From assembly GCF_900141745.1 (NCBI RefSeq), contig NZ_FSRM01000001.1, forward strand, positions 1,798,001-1,862,000: 64,000 nt of DNA, read 5' to 3'. The notes below the pieces were generated by a model. That model ran no database searches. It was not told the origin of the DNA and was given only the letters and a program-made list of their open reading frames with translations. A program made the position numbers and the translations under genes. The stretch's first letter is position 1. Each line of letters opens with the position of its first letter. Shown here in pieces: positions 40,129-49,641 of the stretch. The DNA comes from Paraburkholderia phenazinium. Lineage in GTDB: Bacteria > Pseudomonadota > Gammaproteobacteria > Burkholderiales > Burkholderiaceae.

Positions 40129-40977
40129 ATGAACATGGCAGAAACTCAACTCAACCCGATTGCGCGTCCGACCGCGCCCGCCGGTTTCGACCCCGCCCAG
40201 GGCGACAGTGCCCAAGCGTCGGCGCAGCCGAAGATCCAGGTCAACGATCTCAACTTCTTCTACGGCAAGTACCACGCGTTGAAGAACATCAACCTGCGCA
40301 TTCCCGAAGGCAAGGTGACGGCGTTCATCGGCCCGTCGGGCTGCGGCAAGTCCACGCTGCTGCGCACCTTCAACAAGATGTACGCGCTCTATCCGGAGCA
40401 GCGCGCGGAAGGCGAGATCCTGATGGACGGCGAAAACCTGCTGACCACCAAGCGCGATATCTCGCTGCTGCGTGCACGGATCGGCATGGTGTTCCAGAAG
40501 CCGACGCCGTTCCCGATGTCGATCTACGACAACATCGCCTTCGGCGTGAAGATGTTCGAAACGCTGCCGCGCTCGGAAATGGATGACCGCGTCGAATGGG
40601 CGCTCACCAAGGCAGCGCTGTGGAATGAAGTGAAGGACAAGCTCGGTCAGAGCGGCTACGGCCTCTCGGGTGGCCAGCAGCAGCGTCTGTGCATTGCGCG
40701 CGGCATTGCGATCCGTCCGGAAGTGCTGCTGCTCGACGAGCCGTGCTCGGCACTCGACCCGATTTCGACGGGCCGCATCGAAGAACTGATTGCAGAGCTG
40801 AAGAGCGACTACACCGTGGTGATCGTTACCCACAACATGCAACAGGCTGCACGGTGTTCGGACTACACTGCCTATATGTACCTCGGCGAGCTGATCGAGT
40901 TCGGTGATACCGAAAAGATCTTCATCAAGCCGGTCCGCAAGGAAACCGAGGACTACATCACCGGCCGCTTTGGTTAA
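40129..40977 (+). CDS. pstB: Phosphate ABC transporter ATP-binding protein
   Basis: 282 residues. ATPase of the Pst system. Walker A is GPSGCGKST, signature [16 protein letters not shown], Walker [15 protein letters not shown]-loop [13 protein letters not shown]. The [19 protein letters not shown]-loop is typical of PstB. The first 35 residues are a Pro/Ala-rich extension; the second ATG at 40135 is an equal start option. Confidence 0.97.
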   Translation: MNMAETQLNPIARPTAPAGFDPAQGDSAQASAQPKIQVNDLNFFYGKYHALKNINLRIPEGKVTAFIGPSGCGKSTLLRTFNKMYALYPEQRAEGEILMDGENLLTTKRDISLLRARIGMVFQKPTPFPMSIYDNIAFGVKMFETLPRSEMDDRVEWALTKAALWNEVKDKLGQSGYGLSGGQQQRLCIARGIAIRPEVLLLDEPCSALDPISTGRIEELIAELKSDYTVVIVTHNMQQAARCSDYTAYMYLGELIEFGDTEKIFIKPVRKETEDYITGRFG

Positions 40978-41006
40978 CCCCGACGAGCACCATTAGGGAG
41001 TACGAC

Positions 41007-41711
41007 ATGTCCGATAAACACCTCTCCAGCCAGTTCGACGCCGATCTGAATCTCGTTTCGTCGAAGGTTCTCGAAATGGGCGGCCTTGTGGAATCGCAGA
41101 TCGTCAATGCGATGCACGCGCTCAACAATTTCGACCTGGACATGTGCGAGCAGGTTATCGCCGCCGAAGAGCGTCTGAACAAGATGGAAGTCGATATCGA
41201 CGAAGAGTGCAGCAACATCATCGCGCGCCGCCAGCCGGCCGCGCGTGACCTGCGCCTGCTGATCGCGATCTCGAAGACCATCACGAATCTCGAGCGCGCC
41301 GGCGACGAAGCGGAAAAAATCGCCAAGCGCACCAAGCGTCTGATGGAAGACGGCGCCTCGCGCACCATCAATATCGCCGAGATCAAGCTGTCCGGTGAGA
41401 TGGCAGTGACGATCCTGCGCCGTGCGCTCGACGCGTTCGCGCGCCTCGATACGGTGGCCGCCGCGCAGATCGTGCGCGACGACAAGGCGATCGACGAAGA
41501 ATTCCGCGCCTTCGTGCGCAAGCTGATTTCGTACATGACTGAAGATCCGCGTTCGATTTCCGTGGGCCTCGATTTCCTCTTCATCGCCAAGGCGATCGAG
41601 CGGATCGGCGACCACGCGAAGAACATCGCTGAATTCATCATCTATATCGTCAAGGGTACCGACGTGCGGCACAAGTCGCGCGACGCGCTCGAACGCGAAG
41701 CACTTAGTTAA
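41007..41711 (+). CDS. phoU: Phosphate-system regulator PhoU
   Basis: 234 residues, all helical. Two PhoU repeats with the metal-binding E-x3-D-x3 patterns, as in EERLNKMEVDIDEECSNIIARRQPAARDLR and DKAIDEEFRAFVRKLISYM...LFIAKAIERIGDHAKNIAEF. It links Pst transport activity to PhoR and damps the Pho regulon. Between pstB and phoB in the operon. Confidence 0.97.
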   Translation: MSDKHLSSQFDADLNLVSSKVLEMGGLVESQIVNAMHALNNFDLDMCEQVIAAEERLNKMEVDIDEECSNIIARRQPAARDLRLLIAISKTITNLERAGDEAEKIAKRTKRLMEDGASRTINIAEIKLSGEMAVTILRRALDAFARLDTVAAAQIVRDDKAIDEEFRAFVRKLISYMTEDPRSISVGLDFLFIAKAIERIGDHAKNIAEFIIYIVKGTDVRHKSRDALEREALS

Positions 41712-41738
41712 CCCCTGCATAAAGGTCAAGAGGTGCCG

Positions 41739-42440
41739 ATGCCTAGCAGCATTCTCGTCATCGAAGATGAGCCCGCTATTTCCGAGCTGATTTCGGTCAA
41801 TCTTCAACACGCGGGCCATTGCCCGATCCGCGCCTATAACGCGGAGCAGGCGCAAAACCTGATCAGCGATGTGCTGCCGGACCTCGTCCTGCTCGACTGG
41901 ATGCTGCCGGGCAAATCGGGCATCGCATTTGCGCGCGATCTGCGCAACAACGAGCGGACCAAACACATCCCGATCATCATGCTGACCGCACGTGGCGATG
42001 AACAGGACAAGGTGCTCGGTCTCGAGATCGGCGCGGACGACTATGTCACCAAGCCGTTCTCGCCGAAGGAACTGATGGCGCGTATCAAGGCTGTGCTGCG
42101 CCGCCGTGCACCGCAGTTGACCGAGGACGTGGTGGCGATCAACGGACTGAAGCTCGATCCGGCCACGCATCGTGTCGCGGCGCATGCAGAAGGCAGCGAG
42201 ATCAAGCTCGATCTCGGGCCGACGGAGTTCCGTCTGCTGCACTTCTTCATGACGCATCCGGAGCGCGTGCATAGCCGCACGCAACTGCTCGATCAGGTGT
42301 GGGGCGATCACGTGTTCGTCGAAGAGCGCACGGTGGACGTCCACATCAAGCGCCTGCGCGCCGCGCTTAAGCCGGCGGGTTGCGATGCTATGATTGAGAC
42401 GGTCCGGGGCAGTGGTTACAGGCTTGCGAAAAGCGCCTGA
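41739..42440 (+). CDS. phoB: Phosphate response regulator PhoB
   Basis: 233 residues. Receiver domain with the acidic pocket (EDEP), phospho-acceptor D in DLVLLDWMLPGKSG, conserved T in MLTARG and K in VTKPFSPKEL. The winged-helix DNA-binding domain ends with ERTVDVHIKRLRAAL and GSGYRLAK. AAGAGG (41728-41733) suits ATG 41739; the GTG at 41733 overlaps it. It should bind the Pho boxes before pstS and ppk1. Confidence 0.97.
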   Translation: MPSSILVIEDEPAISELISVNLQHAGHCPIRAYNAEQAQNLISDVLPDLVLLDWMLPGKSGIAFARDLRNNERTKHIPIIMLTARGDEQDKVLGLEIGADDYVTKPFSPKELMARIKAVLRRRAPQLTEDVVAINGLKLDPATHRVAAHAEGSEIKLDLGPTEFRLLHFFMTHPERVHSRTQLLDQVWGDHVFVEERTVDVHIKRLRAALKPAGCDAMIETVRGSGYRLAKSA

Positions 42441-42484
42441 TTACGCCTGGCAGGTTTAGCTGCACTTAAGGCCACCTGCGCTAA

Positions 42485-42511
42485 CGCGCCGCGAAATTGC
42501 TTCGCGGCGCG
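42485..42511 (+). repeat. Hairpin in the phoB-phoR spacer
   Basis: Perfect 11-bp stem CGCGCCGCGAA / TTCGCGGCGCG with loop ATTGC. No strong T-tract. It may set the ratio of regulator to kinase or serve as a weak terminator. Confidence 0.6.
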
Positions 42512-42538
42512 CATTGTCTTCTCTTCGATCGCTAGAAC

Positions 42539-43852
42539 ATGAACATCATCTGGGCGCGTTCCATTGTCTCGATCGTGCTGCTTGCTGTTCTGTGCGCATT
42601 GCTTGGCGTGTTCGTTAACGTCAAGGCGGCACTGATCTTCGCGGTCGTCGTTCTGCTCGCACAGAGCGCTTTTAGCACCTTCCATAAACAGCGTCTGTGG
42701 CGCCTGCTCGATGCGCCGGTCTACGGCGAAGTGCCGAGCGCGCCGGGTATCTGGGGCGAAATCTATTACCGGCTGCACAAGCTCGCGAAGCGCTGGCATG
42801 CCCAGGTGCGTCAGGTCGAGCAGCAGCATTCGCGTTTCATCCAGGCCATCCAGGCTTCGCCGAACGGCGTTGCCATGCTCGACGATCACGATCAGATCGA
42901 GTGGTGTAATGCCATTTCCGAAGTGCATTTCGGCCTCGATGCGAAGCGCGATCTGCGGCAGCACATCACCCACCTCGTGCGTCAGCCGGACTTCGTGCGC
43001 TATCTGAACTCGCATCACTACGAGCAGATGCTGATCATGCGCGGGATGGGCGAGAAGCGCCAGAACGTGCTGTCGGTGCAGGTGTTTCCGTACGGCGAGA
43101 ACCGCAAGCTGGTGTTGTCGCAGGACATCACCGAGCTCGAACGTACCGACGCGATGCGGCGCGATTTCGTGGCCAATGTGTCGCACGAACTGAAGACGCC
43201 GCTGACCGTGTTGTCCGGGTTCCTCGAAACGATGCGCGAATTGCCGCTGGGCGAAGCCGAGCGCGCCCGCTACCTTGAACTGATGGAGCAGCAGGCGGCA
43301 CGTATGCGGCATATCGTCAACGATCTGCTGGTGCTCGCCAAGCTCGAAGGCGACAACAAGCCGCCGAGCGATCAGATGATCGACATGCGTGCCGTGCTAC
43401 GGCACCTGCGCGACGATGCTCAAAGCCTTTCGAGCGATCACCATTGCATCACCTTCGACGCCGATGAGGGGCTCACCGTGACGGGCGTCGAGACCGAGAT
43501 TCTGAGCGCGCTTGGCAACCTGGTGACCAATGCGATCCGCTATACGCCGGACGGCGGCAAGATTCACGTGACGTGGCAGTCGAGCGGTGGCAGCGCAGTG
43601 TTTTCCGTGACCGATAGCGGGCTTGGGATTCCCGCTGCCGATATTCCCAGGCTCACCGAACGGTTTTACCGCGTCGACCGCAGCCGCTCGCGCGACACGG
43701 GTGGCACAGGTTTGGGCCTTGCGATCGTCAAGCACGTGTTGCAACGGCACGATGCGCAGCTCGAAGTGAAGAGCGAAGAGGGGCGCGGCAGCACGTTCAC
43801 CGTGCGCTTCCCGGTGTTCCGCACGGCGCGGCGGCAACCTGCGCCGGCCTGA
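42539..43852 (+). CDS. phoR: Phosphate sensor histidine kinase PhoR
   Basis: 437 residues. Two N-terminal helices (SIVLLAVLCALLGVFV and AALIFAVVVLLAQSAF), a PhoR-type linker, a PAS domain (about 95-195), then the kinase: H-box FVANVSHELKTPLTVLSGFLETM with the phospho-histidine near 216, N-box LGNLVTNAIRYTP, G-boxes DSGLGIP and GGTGLGLAIVKHV. The stop is 7 bases from the stop of the convergent ppk1 gene. Confidence 0.97.
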   Translation: MNIIWARSIVSIVLLAVLCALLGVFVNVKAALIFAVVVLLAQSAFSTFHKQRLWRLLDAPVYGEVPSAPGIWGEIYYRLHKLAKRWHAQVRQVEQQHSRFIQAIQASPNGVAMLDDHDQIEWCNAISEVHFGLDAKRDLRQHITHLVRQPDFVRYLNSHHYEQMLIMRGMGEKRQNVLSVQVFPYGENRKLVLSQDITELERTDAMRRDFVANVSHELKTPLTVLSGFLETMRELPLGEAERARYLELMEQQAARMRHIVNDLLVLAKLEGDNKPPSDQMIDMRAVLRHLRDDAQSLSSDHHCITFDADEGLTVTGVETEILSALGNLVTNAIRYTPDGGKIHVTWQSSGGSAVFSVTDSGLGIPAADIPRLTERFYRVDRSRSRDTGGTGLGLAIVKHVLQRHDAQLEVKSEEGRGSTFTVRFPVFRTARRQPAPA

Positions 43853-43859
43853 CCTAGCG

Positions 43860-45923
43860 TCAGATGCAGAACTTCCCAAGCAGGCTCATCTGCGCATTAC
43901 GTGAGGACTTGCCCGGCCTGCGCCGGCGATAGTGTCCATCGCTTTGCATCAGCCATGCGGACTGGTTGTCGCCGAGGAACGCCGACAGACCCTCCGCAAT
44001 CACGCGGCGTTTCAGGCGGCGGTTGTTGATCGGGAACGCCACTTCCACGCGCCGGAAGAAATTGCGATCCATCCAGTCGGCGCTCGACAGGTAAACCTGT
44101 TCCTTGCCGCCATCGTAGAAGTAGAAAATCCGATGGTGCTCGAGGAAGCGCCCGACAATCGAGCGCACCGTGATGTTCTCGGACAGCCCCGGTACGCCCG
44201 GCTGCAACGAACACACACCACGCACGATCAGATCGATCTTCACCCCTGCCATCGACGCTTCGTACAGCTCCGCAATAACGGTCGGCTCGAGCAGGGCGTT
44301 CATCTTGGCGACAATGCGCGCCTTCTTGCCGGCGCGTGCGTGGTCCGCTTCAGCGCGAATCGCCTCGATGAGCTTCGGATGCAGCGTGAACGGCGATTGC
44401 CACAGTTCGTGCAGCTTCAGTTCGCCGCCAATGCCCGTGAGCTGCTGGAACACGTGGTGCACGTCTTCGCAGATCTTCTGGTCGGCCGTCATCAACCCGA
44501 AGTCGGTGTACAGACGCGCCGTGCGCGGGTGATAGTTACCCGTGCCGAGGTGGGCATAGCGCTTGAGCGTCATCTTGCCGTTGTGCGACACGCGCCGCAC
44601 GATCAACATCATCTTCGCGTGACACTTGTGGCCCACGACGCCATACACGACGTGCGCGCCCACGGCTTCGAGCTGCGCGGCCCAGTTGATATTGGTTTCT
44701 TCATCGAAGCGCGCGAGCAGTTCCACCACCACCGTGACTTCCTTGCCGTTGCGGGCGGCTTGCATCAGCGCGTCCATTAACGGCGAATCGGTGCCGGTGC
44801 GGTAGATGGTCTGCTTGATCGCCATCACGTTAGGATCTTTGGCCGCCTGCAACAGCAGTTCGAGCACGGGCTGGAAGCTTTCGTACGGGTGATGCAGCAG
44901 CACATCGCCGTTATCGATTACGTCGAACAGGCTCGCGCTATTGGCGATCTGCGTCGGGATCGACGGAATGTGCGGGACGAATTTCAGATCCGGCCGGTCC
45001 ACCATCTCCGGCAACTGCATCAGCCGCACCAGATTGACGGGGCCATCCACGAAGTAGCAGTCTTTATCCGAGAGGCCGCTTTCGTCGAGCAGGCGCTGTA
45101 CCAGATGCGCGGGCGTCTCCGCCGATACTTCGAGGCGCACCGCGTTGCCCAGGTGCCGCGCCGGCAGTTCGCCTTGCAGCGCGACGCGCAGATTGGTGAT
45201 TTCGTCTTCATCCACGAACAGTTCGCTGTTACGTGTGATGCGAAACTGGTTGCAACTGCGTACCACCAGATTCGGGAACAGTTCGCCCACGAAGCGCTGC
45301 AACAACGAGCTGAGCAGCACGAAGCCGTGCGGGTAGCCCGAGAGTTCCTGCGGCATGCGCACGAGCCGCGGCAGCGCGCGCGGCGCCTGCACGATGCCCA
45401 TCAGTGCCTGGCGTCCAAAGGCGTCCTTGCCTTCGAGTTCGACCACAAAATTCAGACTTTTATTGAGCACGCGCGGGAACGGATGCGCGGGATCGAGTCC
45501 GATTGGCGTCAATACGGGCAGTAGTTCGTCGAAGAAGTAATTGCGCGCCCATTCGGTCTGCGCTTCATTCCACGCTTCGGTGCCGTGAAAATAGATGCCT
45601 TCCTGTTCGAGCGCGGAGAGCACGGTGTCGTGCAGCATGCGGTACTGGCGATGCACGAGCTTCTGCGCGCGCTCCACCACGAGGTCATAGACGTGCTGCA
45701 GCGACATGCCGTCCGGCGACAGTGCGCCCGGGTTGTCGCGCATCTGCTCCTGCAGTCCGGCCATACGGACTTCGAAGAATTCGTCGAGGTTGCTGCTGGT
45801 GATGCAGATGAAACGCAGGCGTTCGAGCAAGGGCACGGCGGGATCAGCGGCTTGCGCCAGTACACGCTCATTGAAACCCAGGATGCCCAGTTCGCGATTC
45901 AGTAGGGGGTAGCGGGTGGACAT
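43860..45923 (-). CDS. ppk1: Polyphosphate kinase 1
   Basis: About 687 residues, normal for the family. It makes polyphosphate from ATP. The four PPK domains are in order: N-terminal LLNRELGILGFNERVLAQA, head FVVELEGKD, catalytic GHKCHAKMMLIVRR with the phospho-histidine and HLGTGNYHPRTARLYTDFGLMTADQ, and C-terminal SSADWMDRNFFRRVEVAFPI. ATG 45923 is chosen because a Pho-box-like site ends at 45987 and a start at 45980 (GTG) would fall ahead of the expected transcript start. Divergent from ppx. Confidence 0.96.
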   Translation of the reverse strand: MSTRYPLLNRELGILGFNERVLAQAADPAVPLLERLRFICITSSNLDEFFEVRMAGLQEQMRDNPGALSPDGMSLQHVYDLVVERAQKLVHRQYRMLHDTVLSALEQEGIYFHGTEAWNEAQTEWARNYFFDELLPVLTPIGLDPAHPFPRVLNKSLNFVVELEGKDAFGRQALMGIVQAPRALPRLVRMPQELSGYPHGFVLLSSLLQRFVGELFPNLVVRSCNQFRITRNSELFVDEDEITNLRVALQGELPARHLGNAVRLEVSAETPAHLVQRLLDESGLSDKDCYFVDGPVNLVRLMQLPEMVDRPDLKFVPHIPSIPTQIANSASLFDVIDNGDVLLHHPYESFQPVLELLLQAAKDPNVMAIKQTIYRTGTDSPLMDALMQAARNGKEVTVVVELLARFDEETNINWAAQLEAVGAHVVYGVVGHKCHAKMMLIVRRVSHNGKMTLKRYAHLGTGNYHPRTARLYTDFGLMTADQKICEDVHHVFQQLTGIGGELKLHELWQSPFTLHPKLIEAIRAEADHARAGKKARIVAKMNALLEPTVIAELYEASMAGVKIDLIVRGVCSLQPGVPGLSENITVRSIVGRFLEHHRIFYFYDGGKEQVYLSSADWMDRNFFRRVEVAFPINNRRLKRRVIAEGLSAFLGDNQSAWLMQSDGHYRRRRPGKSSRNAQMSLLGKFCI

Positions 45924-45986
45924 CGGCGGCGAGAATGGAAGCTCGGGAAGAGACGGTGAAAGACGCTCGGAAATTCTCACAGTATG

Positions 45987-46004
45987 ATGAAGCTCTTATG
46001 ACAG
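45987..46004 (-). promoter_or_regulatory. Pho-box-like site upstream of ppk1
   Basis: On the minus strand CTGTCAT-AAGA-GCTTCAT, a 7-4-7 direct repeat close to the PhoB consensus. Nearby is an inverted repeat ATGACA/TGTCAT (45999-46015), so binding in both directions is possible. It could serve divergent ppk1 and ppx. Confidence 0.6.
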
Positions 46005-46195
46005 TCGAATTGTCATAAATTTTACGCTCTTCTGTCGTTGTGTCGTAAATATGACGCAGGGAATATGGGACCATACCGCACGCCAATCACCGCCAAGGTT
46101 ACATCGTGAGGTCCGGTACGCTTAAAATGTCGTCTTTGAACGGCGGGGCTAGCAACAAGATAGCCGCGCTTGCGCGTATGGAGTCCGCTCAATCG

Positions 46196-47707
46196 ATGGT
46201 CAACACGCCACAACTTCTCGCTGCCGTCGATCTTGGCTCGAACAGCTTTCGTCTGATCGTGGGCCGGGTCGAAGAAACCGATGCCGGCAGCCAGATCTAT
46301 CAGGTCGACGCGCTACGCGAGCCCGTGCGGCTCGCCGCGGGCCTGTCGAGCGACAAGATGCTCGACCGCGCCTCGCAGGTGCGTGGCTGGGACGCGCTCA
46401 AACGCTTTGGTGAACGGCTGCGCGATTTCCATCCCGATCATGTTCGGGCCGTCGCCACGAATACGCTGCGCATCGCGAAGAACGCGAGTGAATTTCTCGG
46501 CGAGGCCCGCGCGGCACTGGGTTTCCCGATCGAAGTGATTGCCGGGCGTGAAGAGGCCCGTCTGATTTACGCCGGCGCCGCGCACTCGGTGCCCGCCAGT
46601 CCCGGTAAACGGCTGGTGGTCGATATCGGCGGCGGTTCCACGGAATTCATCATCGGCTCGCACTACACGCCGATCAAGATGGAAAGCCTGTATATCGGCT
46701 GCGTGAGCCATAGCCGGACCTTCTTTCCGGCCGGCAACGTCGACGAGTACACGATGCGTCAGGCCGAGCTTGCCGCCGGCCGCGAAATCCAGATCATTTC
46801 TCACGAGTACAAGAAAACCGGCTGGGAACAAGCCATTGGTTCGTCGGGCACGGCACGGGCGCTCGCGGAACTGGTGGAAGCGAACGGCTTTAACGACGCG
46901 GGCATCACGCATGGCATTTCGCGCGGCGGCCTCGAACGCCTGAAGCGTGCGTTGATCAAGGCTGAGAACGTCAACCGGCTGAAACTGGTGGCGCTGAAAG
47001 CGGACCGGATTCCGGTGCTGGCGGGCGGCCTGTCGATCATGCTGGCCGTGTTCGACGAACTGGGTGTCGATTACGTCGACACCACCGACGGCGCCTTGCG
47101 TCTCGGCGTGCTGTACGACCTGCTGGGGCGTTCGCAGCACGAAGATATGCGCACGGTCACCGTGGAAGGCTTCATGCGCCGCTACGGCGTGGATCGCGCG
47201 CAAGCAGGGCGCATCGGCGATCTGGCGGTGAGCTTCTACGATCAGTTCGACGAGCCGGATGGCGAACGTCGCGCCGAGAACCGCATGTTCCTGAGTTGGG
47301 CGGCGTCGCTGCACGAGATCGGGCTGTCCATCTCGCACAGCGCGTATCACAAGCACTCGGCCTATATCGCCAGCAACGCGGACATGCCGGGCTTTTCGCG
47401 CACTGATCAGGCGCGTCTCGCGGCGCTCGTGCTGGGCCATGCGGGCAAGCTCGGCAAACTGTCGCAAACGCGTGAGGTGGAGTGGCCGCTGCTGTTCTGT
47501 CTGCGTCTCGCTGCGCTGTTGTGCCGGCGCCGTGCGGATGTCGGTTTGCCGGGTATTGCCGTAAGTCGCGTGAACAATGGCTACGAAGTGCGTTTGCCGA
47601 AGGAATGGGTGGCGAACAACCCGCTCACTGACTACAGCATGATTCAGGAAGCCGCGGAATGGGAGAAGGTGGGCATCCCGTATCGCGTCGTTTATACGGA
47701 CGACTGA
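46196..47707 (+). CDS. ppx: Exopolyphosphatase (Ppx/GppA family)
   Basis: About 503 residues. Processive polyphosphate hydrolase of the ASKHA fold. Phosphate-1 loop is AAVDLGSNSFRLIVGRV, phosphate-2 is VVDIGGGSTEFIIG, with the catalytic E in AGREEARLIYAG. The helical C-terminal HD-like part (HEIGLSISHSAYHKHSAYI) is present. The frame extends to GTG 46106 and ATG 46127; 46196 (MVNTPQLLAAVDLG) matches the usual family start but no ribosome site decides. Divergent from ppk1: together they set the cell's polyphosphate level. Confidence 0.95.
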   Translation: MVNTPQLLAAVDLGSNSFRLIVGRVEETDAGSQIYQVDALREPVRLAAGLSSDKMLDRASQVRGWDALKRFGERLRDFHPDHVRAVATNTLRIAKNASEFLGEARAALGFPIEVIAGREEARLIYAGAAHSVPASPGKRLVVDIGGGSTEFIIGSHYTPIKMESLYIGCVSHSRTFFPAGNVDEYTMRQAELAAGREIQIISHEYKKTGWEQAIGSSGTARALAELVEANGFNDAGITHGISRGGLERLKRALIKAENVNRLKLVALKADRIPVLAGGLSIMLAVFDELGVDYVDTTDGALRLGVLYDLLGRSQHEDMRTVTVEGFMRRYGVDRAQAGRIGDLAVSFYDQFDEPDGERRAENRMFLSWAASLHEIGLSISHSAYHKHSAYIASNADMPGFSRTDQARLAALVLGHAGKLGKLSQTREVEWPLLFCLRLAALLCRRRADVGLPGIAVSRVNNGYEVRLPKEWVANNPLTDYSMIQEAAEWEKVGIPYRVVYTDD

Positions 47708-47764
47708 CGATACGTCGATCGCGCCCCGCTGGCTACACCTATACGCAGCAGCAATGTTTAAAAC

Positions 47765-47802
47765 AAAACAGCCCGGCAGAGCCAATCTGCCGGGCTGTTT
47801 TG
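47765..47802. terminator. Bidirectional terminator between ppx and olsB
   Basis: 16-bp stem AACAGCCCGGCAGA / TCTGCCGGGCTGTT with flanking A and T tracts and loop GCCAA. Serves both convergent genes. Confidence 0.9.
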
Positions 47803-47838
47803 CATTCGCACCTGCGAAGAAGTGTGGCGTCGCTTCGC

Positions 47839-48654
47839 TCACCCCGGCAATGCATCGCCCAGGAAGTGACGTGCATAGCGTTCATTGATTTCAGACAGGC
47901 GCAGCAGCGTCAGAAAATCGGCCGTGTTGAAGTCAGGATCCCAGGCCGGCGCGCCGCAAATTTTTGCGCCAACTCGCAGATAACCTTTGACGAGCGGCGG
48001 TGGCGCAACGTTCGCGCCGGTTTGCAACTCTTCGACGGGTAGCGGCGTGTGCGGAAAGGCCCGGTATTCCTGCGACGTCATCGCGTTGTCGCGCAGCGCG
48101 CAGTACAGGTTCGCCGCGTAGTGGCCGCCGTCGGCCATCGACACGCTTGCGCAGCCAAGCATCGTTTCGTAGCCGTTGTGCATCATGTACGCTGCGAGAC
48201 CGCCCCACAACGACATGATCACCGCGCCGCTGCGGTAGTCCGGGTGCACGCATGAACGGCCCACTTCGACCATCTTCGGCCGTAGGTGAGTGAGACGCGA
48301 AACATCGAACTCGCTTTCGGCATACAGGCGGCCGATGCGCGCGGCCTGATGCGGTGGCAACGCGCGATAGGTGCCGACCACTTTCAGCGTATCGAGATCG
48401 CGCACCAGCAGGTGATCGCAGTAGTGATCGAATGCGTCGACATCAAGGCCTGCAGGGCCCGTCAGACGGGCGCCCATTTCGTCGGCGAAAACCCGGTAAC
48501 GCAGATGCTGGGCTTCGCGCAGTTCTTCTTCGGTCCGCGCCCAGGCTACTTGCAGCCGGTGTTGCGCGGTAACCGTTTCCTCGGCACGCGGCAGACGGCG
48601 ACGCGTCTCGAGATTCGAAGCGAATGGCAGGGAGGACGTCGGCAGATCTTGCAT
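47839..48654 (-). CDS. olsB: L-ornithine N(alpha)-acyltransferase OlsB-like
   Basis: 271 residues. The block LREAQHLRYRVFADEMGARL, then FDHYCDHLLVRD and VGTYRAL, EVGRSCVHPDYRSGAVIMSLWGGLAAYM, and the final region LVKGYLRVGAKICGAPAWDPDFNTADFLTLL are the hallmarks of the hemolysin/OlsB GNAT family. OlsB adds the 3-hydroxyacyl group to ornithine to give lyso-ornithine lipid. No olsA is adjacent. The position beside the phosphate genes fits a role in phosphate-free membrane lipids. Confidence 0.88.
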   Translation of the reverse strand: MQDLPTSSLPFASNLETRRRLPRAEETVTAQHRLQVAWARTEEELREAQHLRYRVFADEMGARLTGPAGLDVDAFDHYCDHLLVRDLDTLKVVGTYRALPPHQAARIGRLYAESEFDVSRLTHLRPKMVEVGRSCVHPDYRSGAVIMSLWGGLAAYMMHNGYETMLGCASVSMADGGHYAANLYCALRDNAMTSQEYRAFPHTPLPVEELQTGANVAPPPLVKGYLRVGAKICGAPAWDPDFNTADFLTLLRLSEINERYARHFLGDALPG

Positions 48655-48798
48655 GTGGCGTTCCTGGTCGAAAAAGGAGAAATTCGCTTTTTCGCCAATG
48701 TAGTAACGCCCGATGACGCTCGCATGGCAATGTTGTGACCGTTAGATGTCGGTCCGTAAGCTAAACGGCGTTTTTGAACCGCAAGCTTTTACGGTCGG

Positions 48799-49260
48799 TT
48801 ACAGCAGATCCGGGCTGATGGCGGCGCGCAGCACGACCTGCTCGTCGCCGTCGCGCTCCCGGTTTGCAAGCCACCATACGCCAGCTTTCTTGAGCGGCCA
48901 GCTCGATTCGCTGTTGTTCGCAAGCAACTGTGCAGCGACGTGACCGAGCGTGGGCTGATGGCCGACGATCACTACCGTCGATGCGATGCCTGCTGGCCAG
49001 CCGGCGGCGGTCAGCACGTCAGCGGCGCTGGCGCCGGGCGCGAGTTCGCGCACCACGCGGTATTGGTCGGTGAGGCTCTCGACCGTCTGGATGGTGCGCG
49101 CCGCCGGACTCGAGAGAATCATGGCGTCCTCGTCGAGCCGCGCGCGCAGCCACTTCGCCACGGCTTGCGCCTGCTTGCGGCCGCGCACGGTCAACTGGCG
49201 GGCGAGGTCGGTCGGCGCGATCTCTTCGGCCTCGGCATGGCGCCAGAGGATCAGGTTCAT
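48799..49260 (-). CDS. sixA: Phosphohistidine phosphatase SixA
   Basis: 153 residues. Histidine phosphatase superfamily. The RHG-type motif is LILWRHAEAEE with H8 as nucleophile. The LTVRGRKQAQAVAKWL, ILSSPAARTIQTVESL and VIVGHQPTLGHVAAQLL blocks follow. SixA removes phosphate from phospho-histidine proteins of phosphotransfer or PTS systems. ATG 49260 is set by AAAGGAG just ahead; the frame runs on to 49407 but without a better site. Confidence 0.93.
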   Translation of the reverse strand: MNLILWRHAEAEEIAPTDLARQLTVRGRKQAQAVAKWLRARLDEDAMILSSPAARTIQTVESLTDQYRVVRELAPGASAADVLTAAGWPAGIASTVVIVGHQPTLGHVAAQLLANNSESSWPLKKAGVWWLANRERDGDEQVVLRAAISPDLL

Positions 49261-49304
49261 GGCTGTCTCCTTTATCGACCGGAGCGGCGCTTTGGCGCGC
49301 TTCG

Positions 49305-49339
49305 GGTCCCATGCAGAGCTCTTGCTCCGGTCCCATGCA
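49305..49339. repeat. Short direct repeat upstream of sixA
   Basis: GGTCCCATGCA occurs at 49305-49315 and again at 49329-49339, a period of 24 bases. It lies about 45 bases upstream of the sixA start. Two copies only. Confidence 0.6.
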
Positions 49340-49641
49340 AGATGGGTGCGGACTTTCGAGCGACGCAGTGTTGTACCACTGTCGCATGGCTGCGTGCGTG
49401 ACAGCAAGGTGGTTTGCTAAAGGGCGTGCAGCGGAGGGGATGTTCAGCCAGTTCAGGTGGTGTTGCCACACGCTGTGTGACATGGAGCGGCTTTCTGCGC
49501 CTGTTGTGGCGGATCTGGATCTGGGAGGCGTCGCCGCGAATGGACGGCAGCAGCCACAGCATGCGCGCGCCCGAGCGCGGTCGTGTGTGTGAAGGGTCGC
49601 TATCGGCTCGAGCTGTAAAGCTGCGGCTGATTGGGCTCGAT
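49340..49641. other. Gene-free stretch between sixA and small ORFs
   Basis: About 300 bases with no credible coding sequence on either strand. Longer frames here are read from GC-rich antisense sequence. Confidence 0.4.

Noticed and set aside
38638..40842. 734-codon minus frame opposite pstC, pstA and pstB
   Set aside because: Antisense shadow of three certain genes; low-complexity His/Arg/Gln composition.
46313..47842. 509-codon minus frame opposite ppx
   Set aside because: Antisense shadow; crosses the ppx-olsB terminator.
48655..48800. Possible Pho box upstream of olsB
   Set aside because: Only weak matches such as GCGTCAT-CGGG-CGTTACT; not better than chance by eye, so not listed as a feature.
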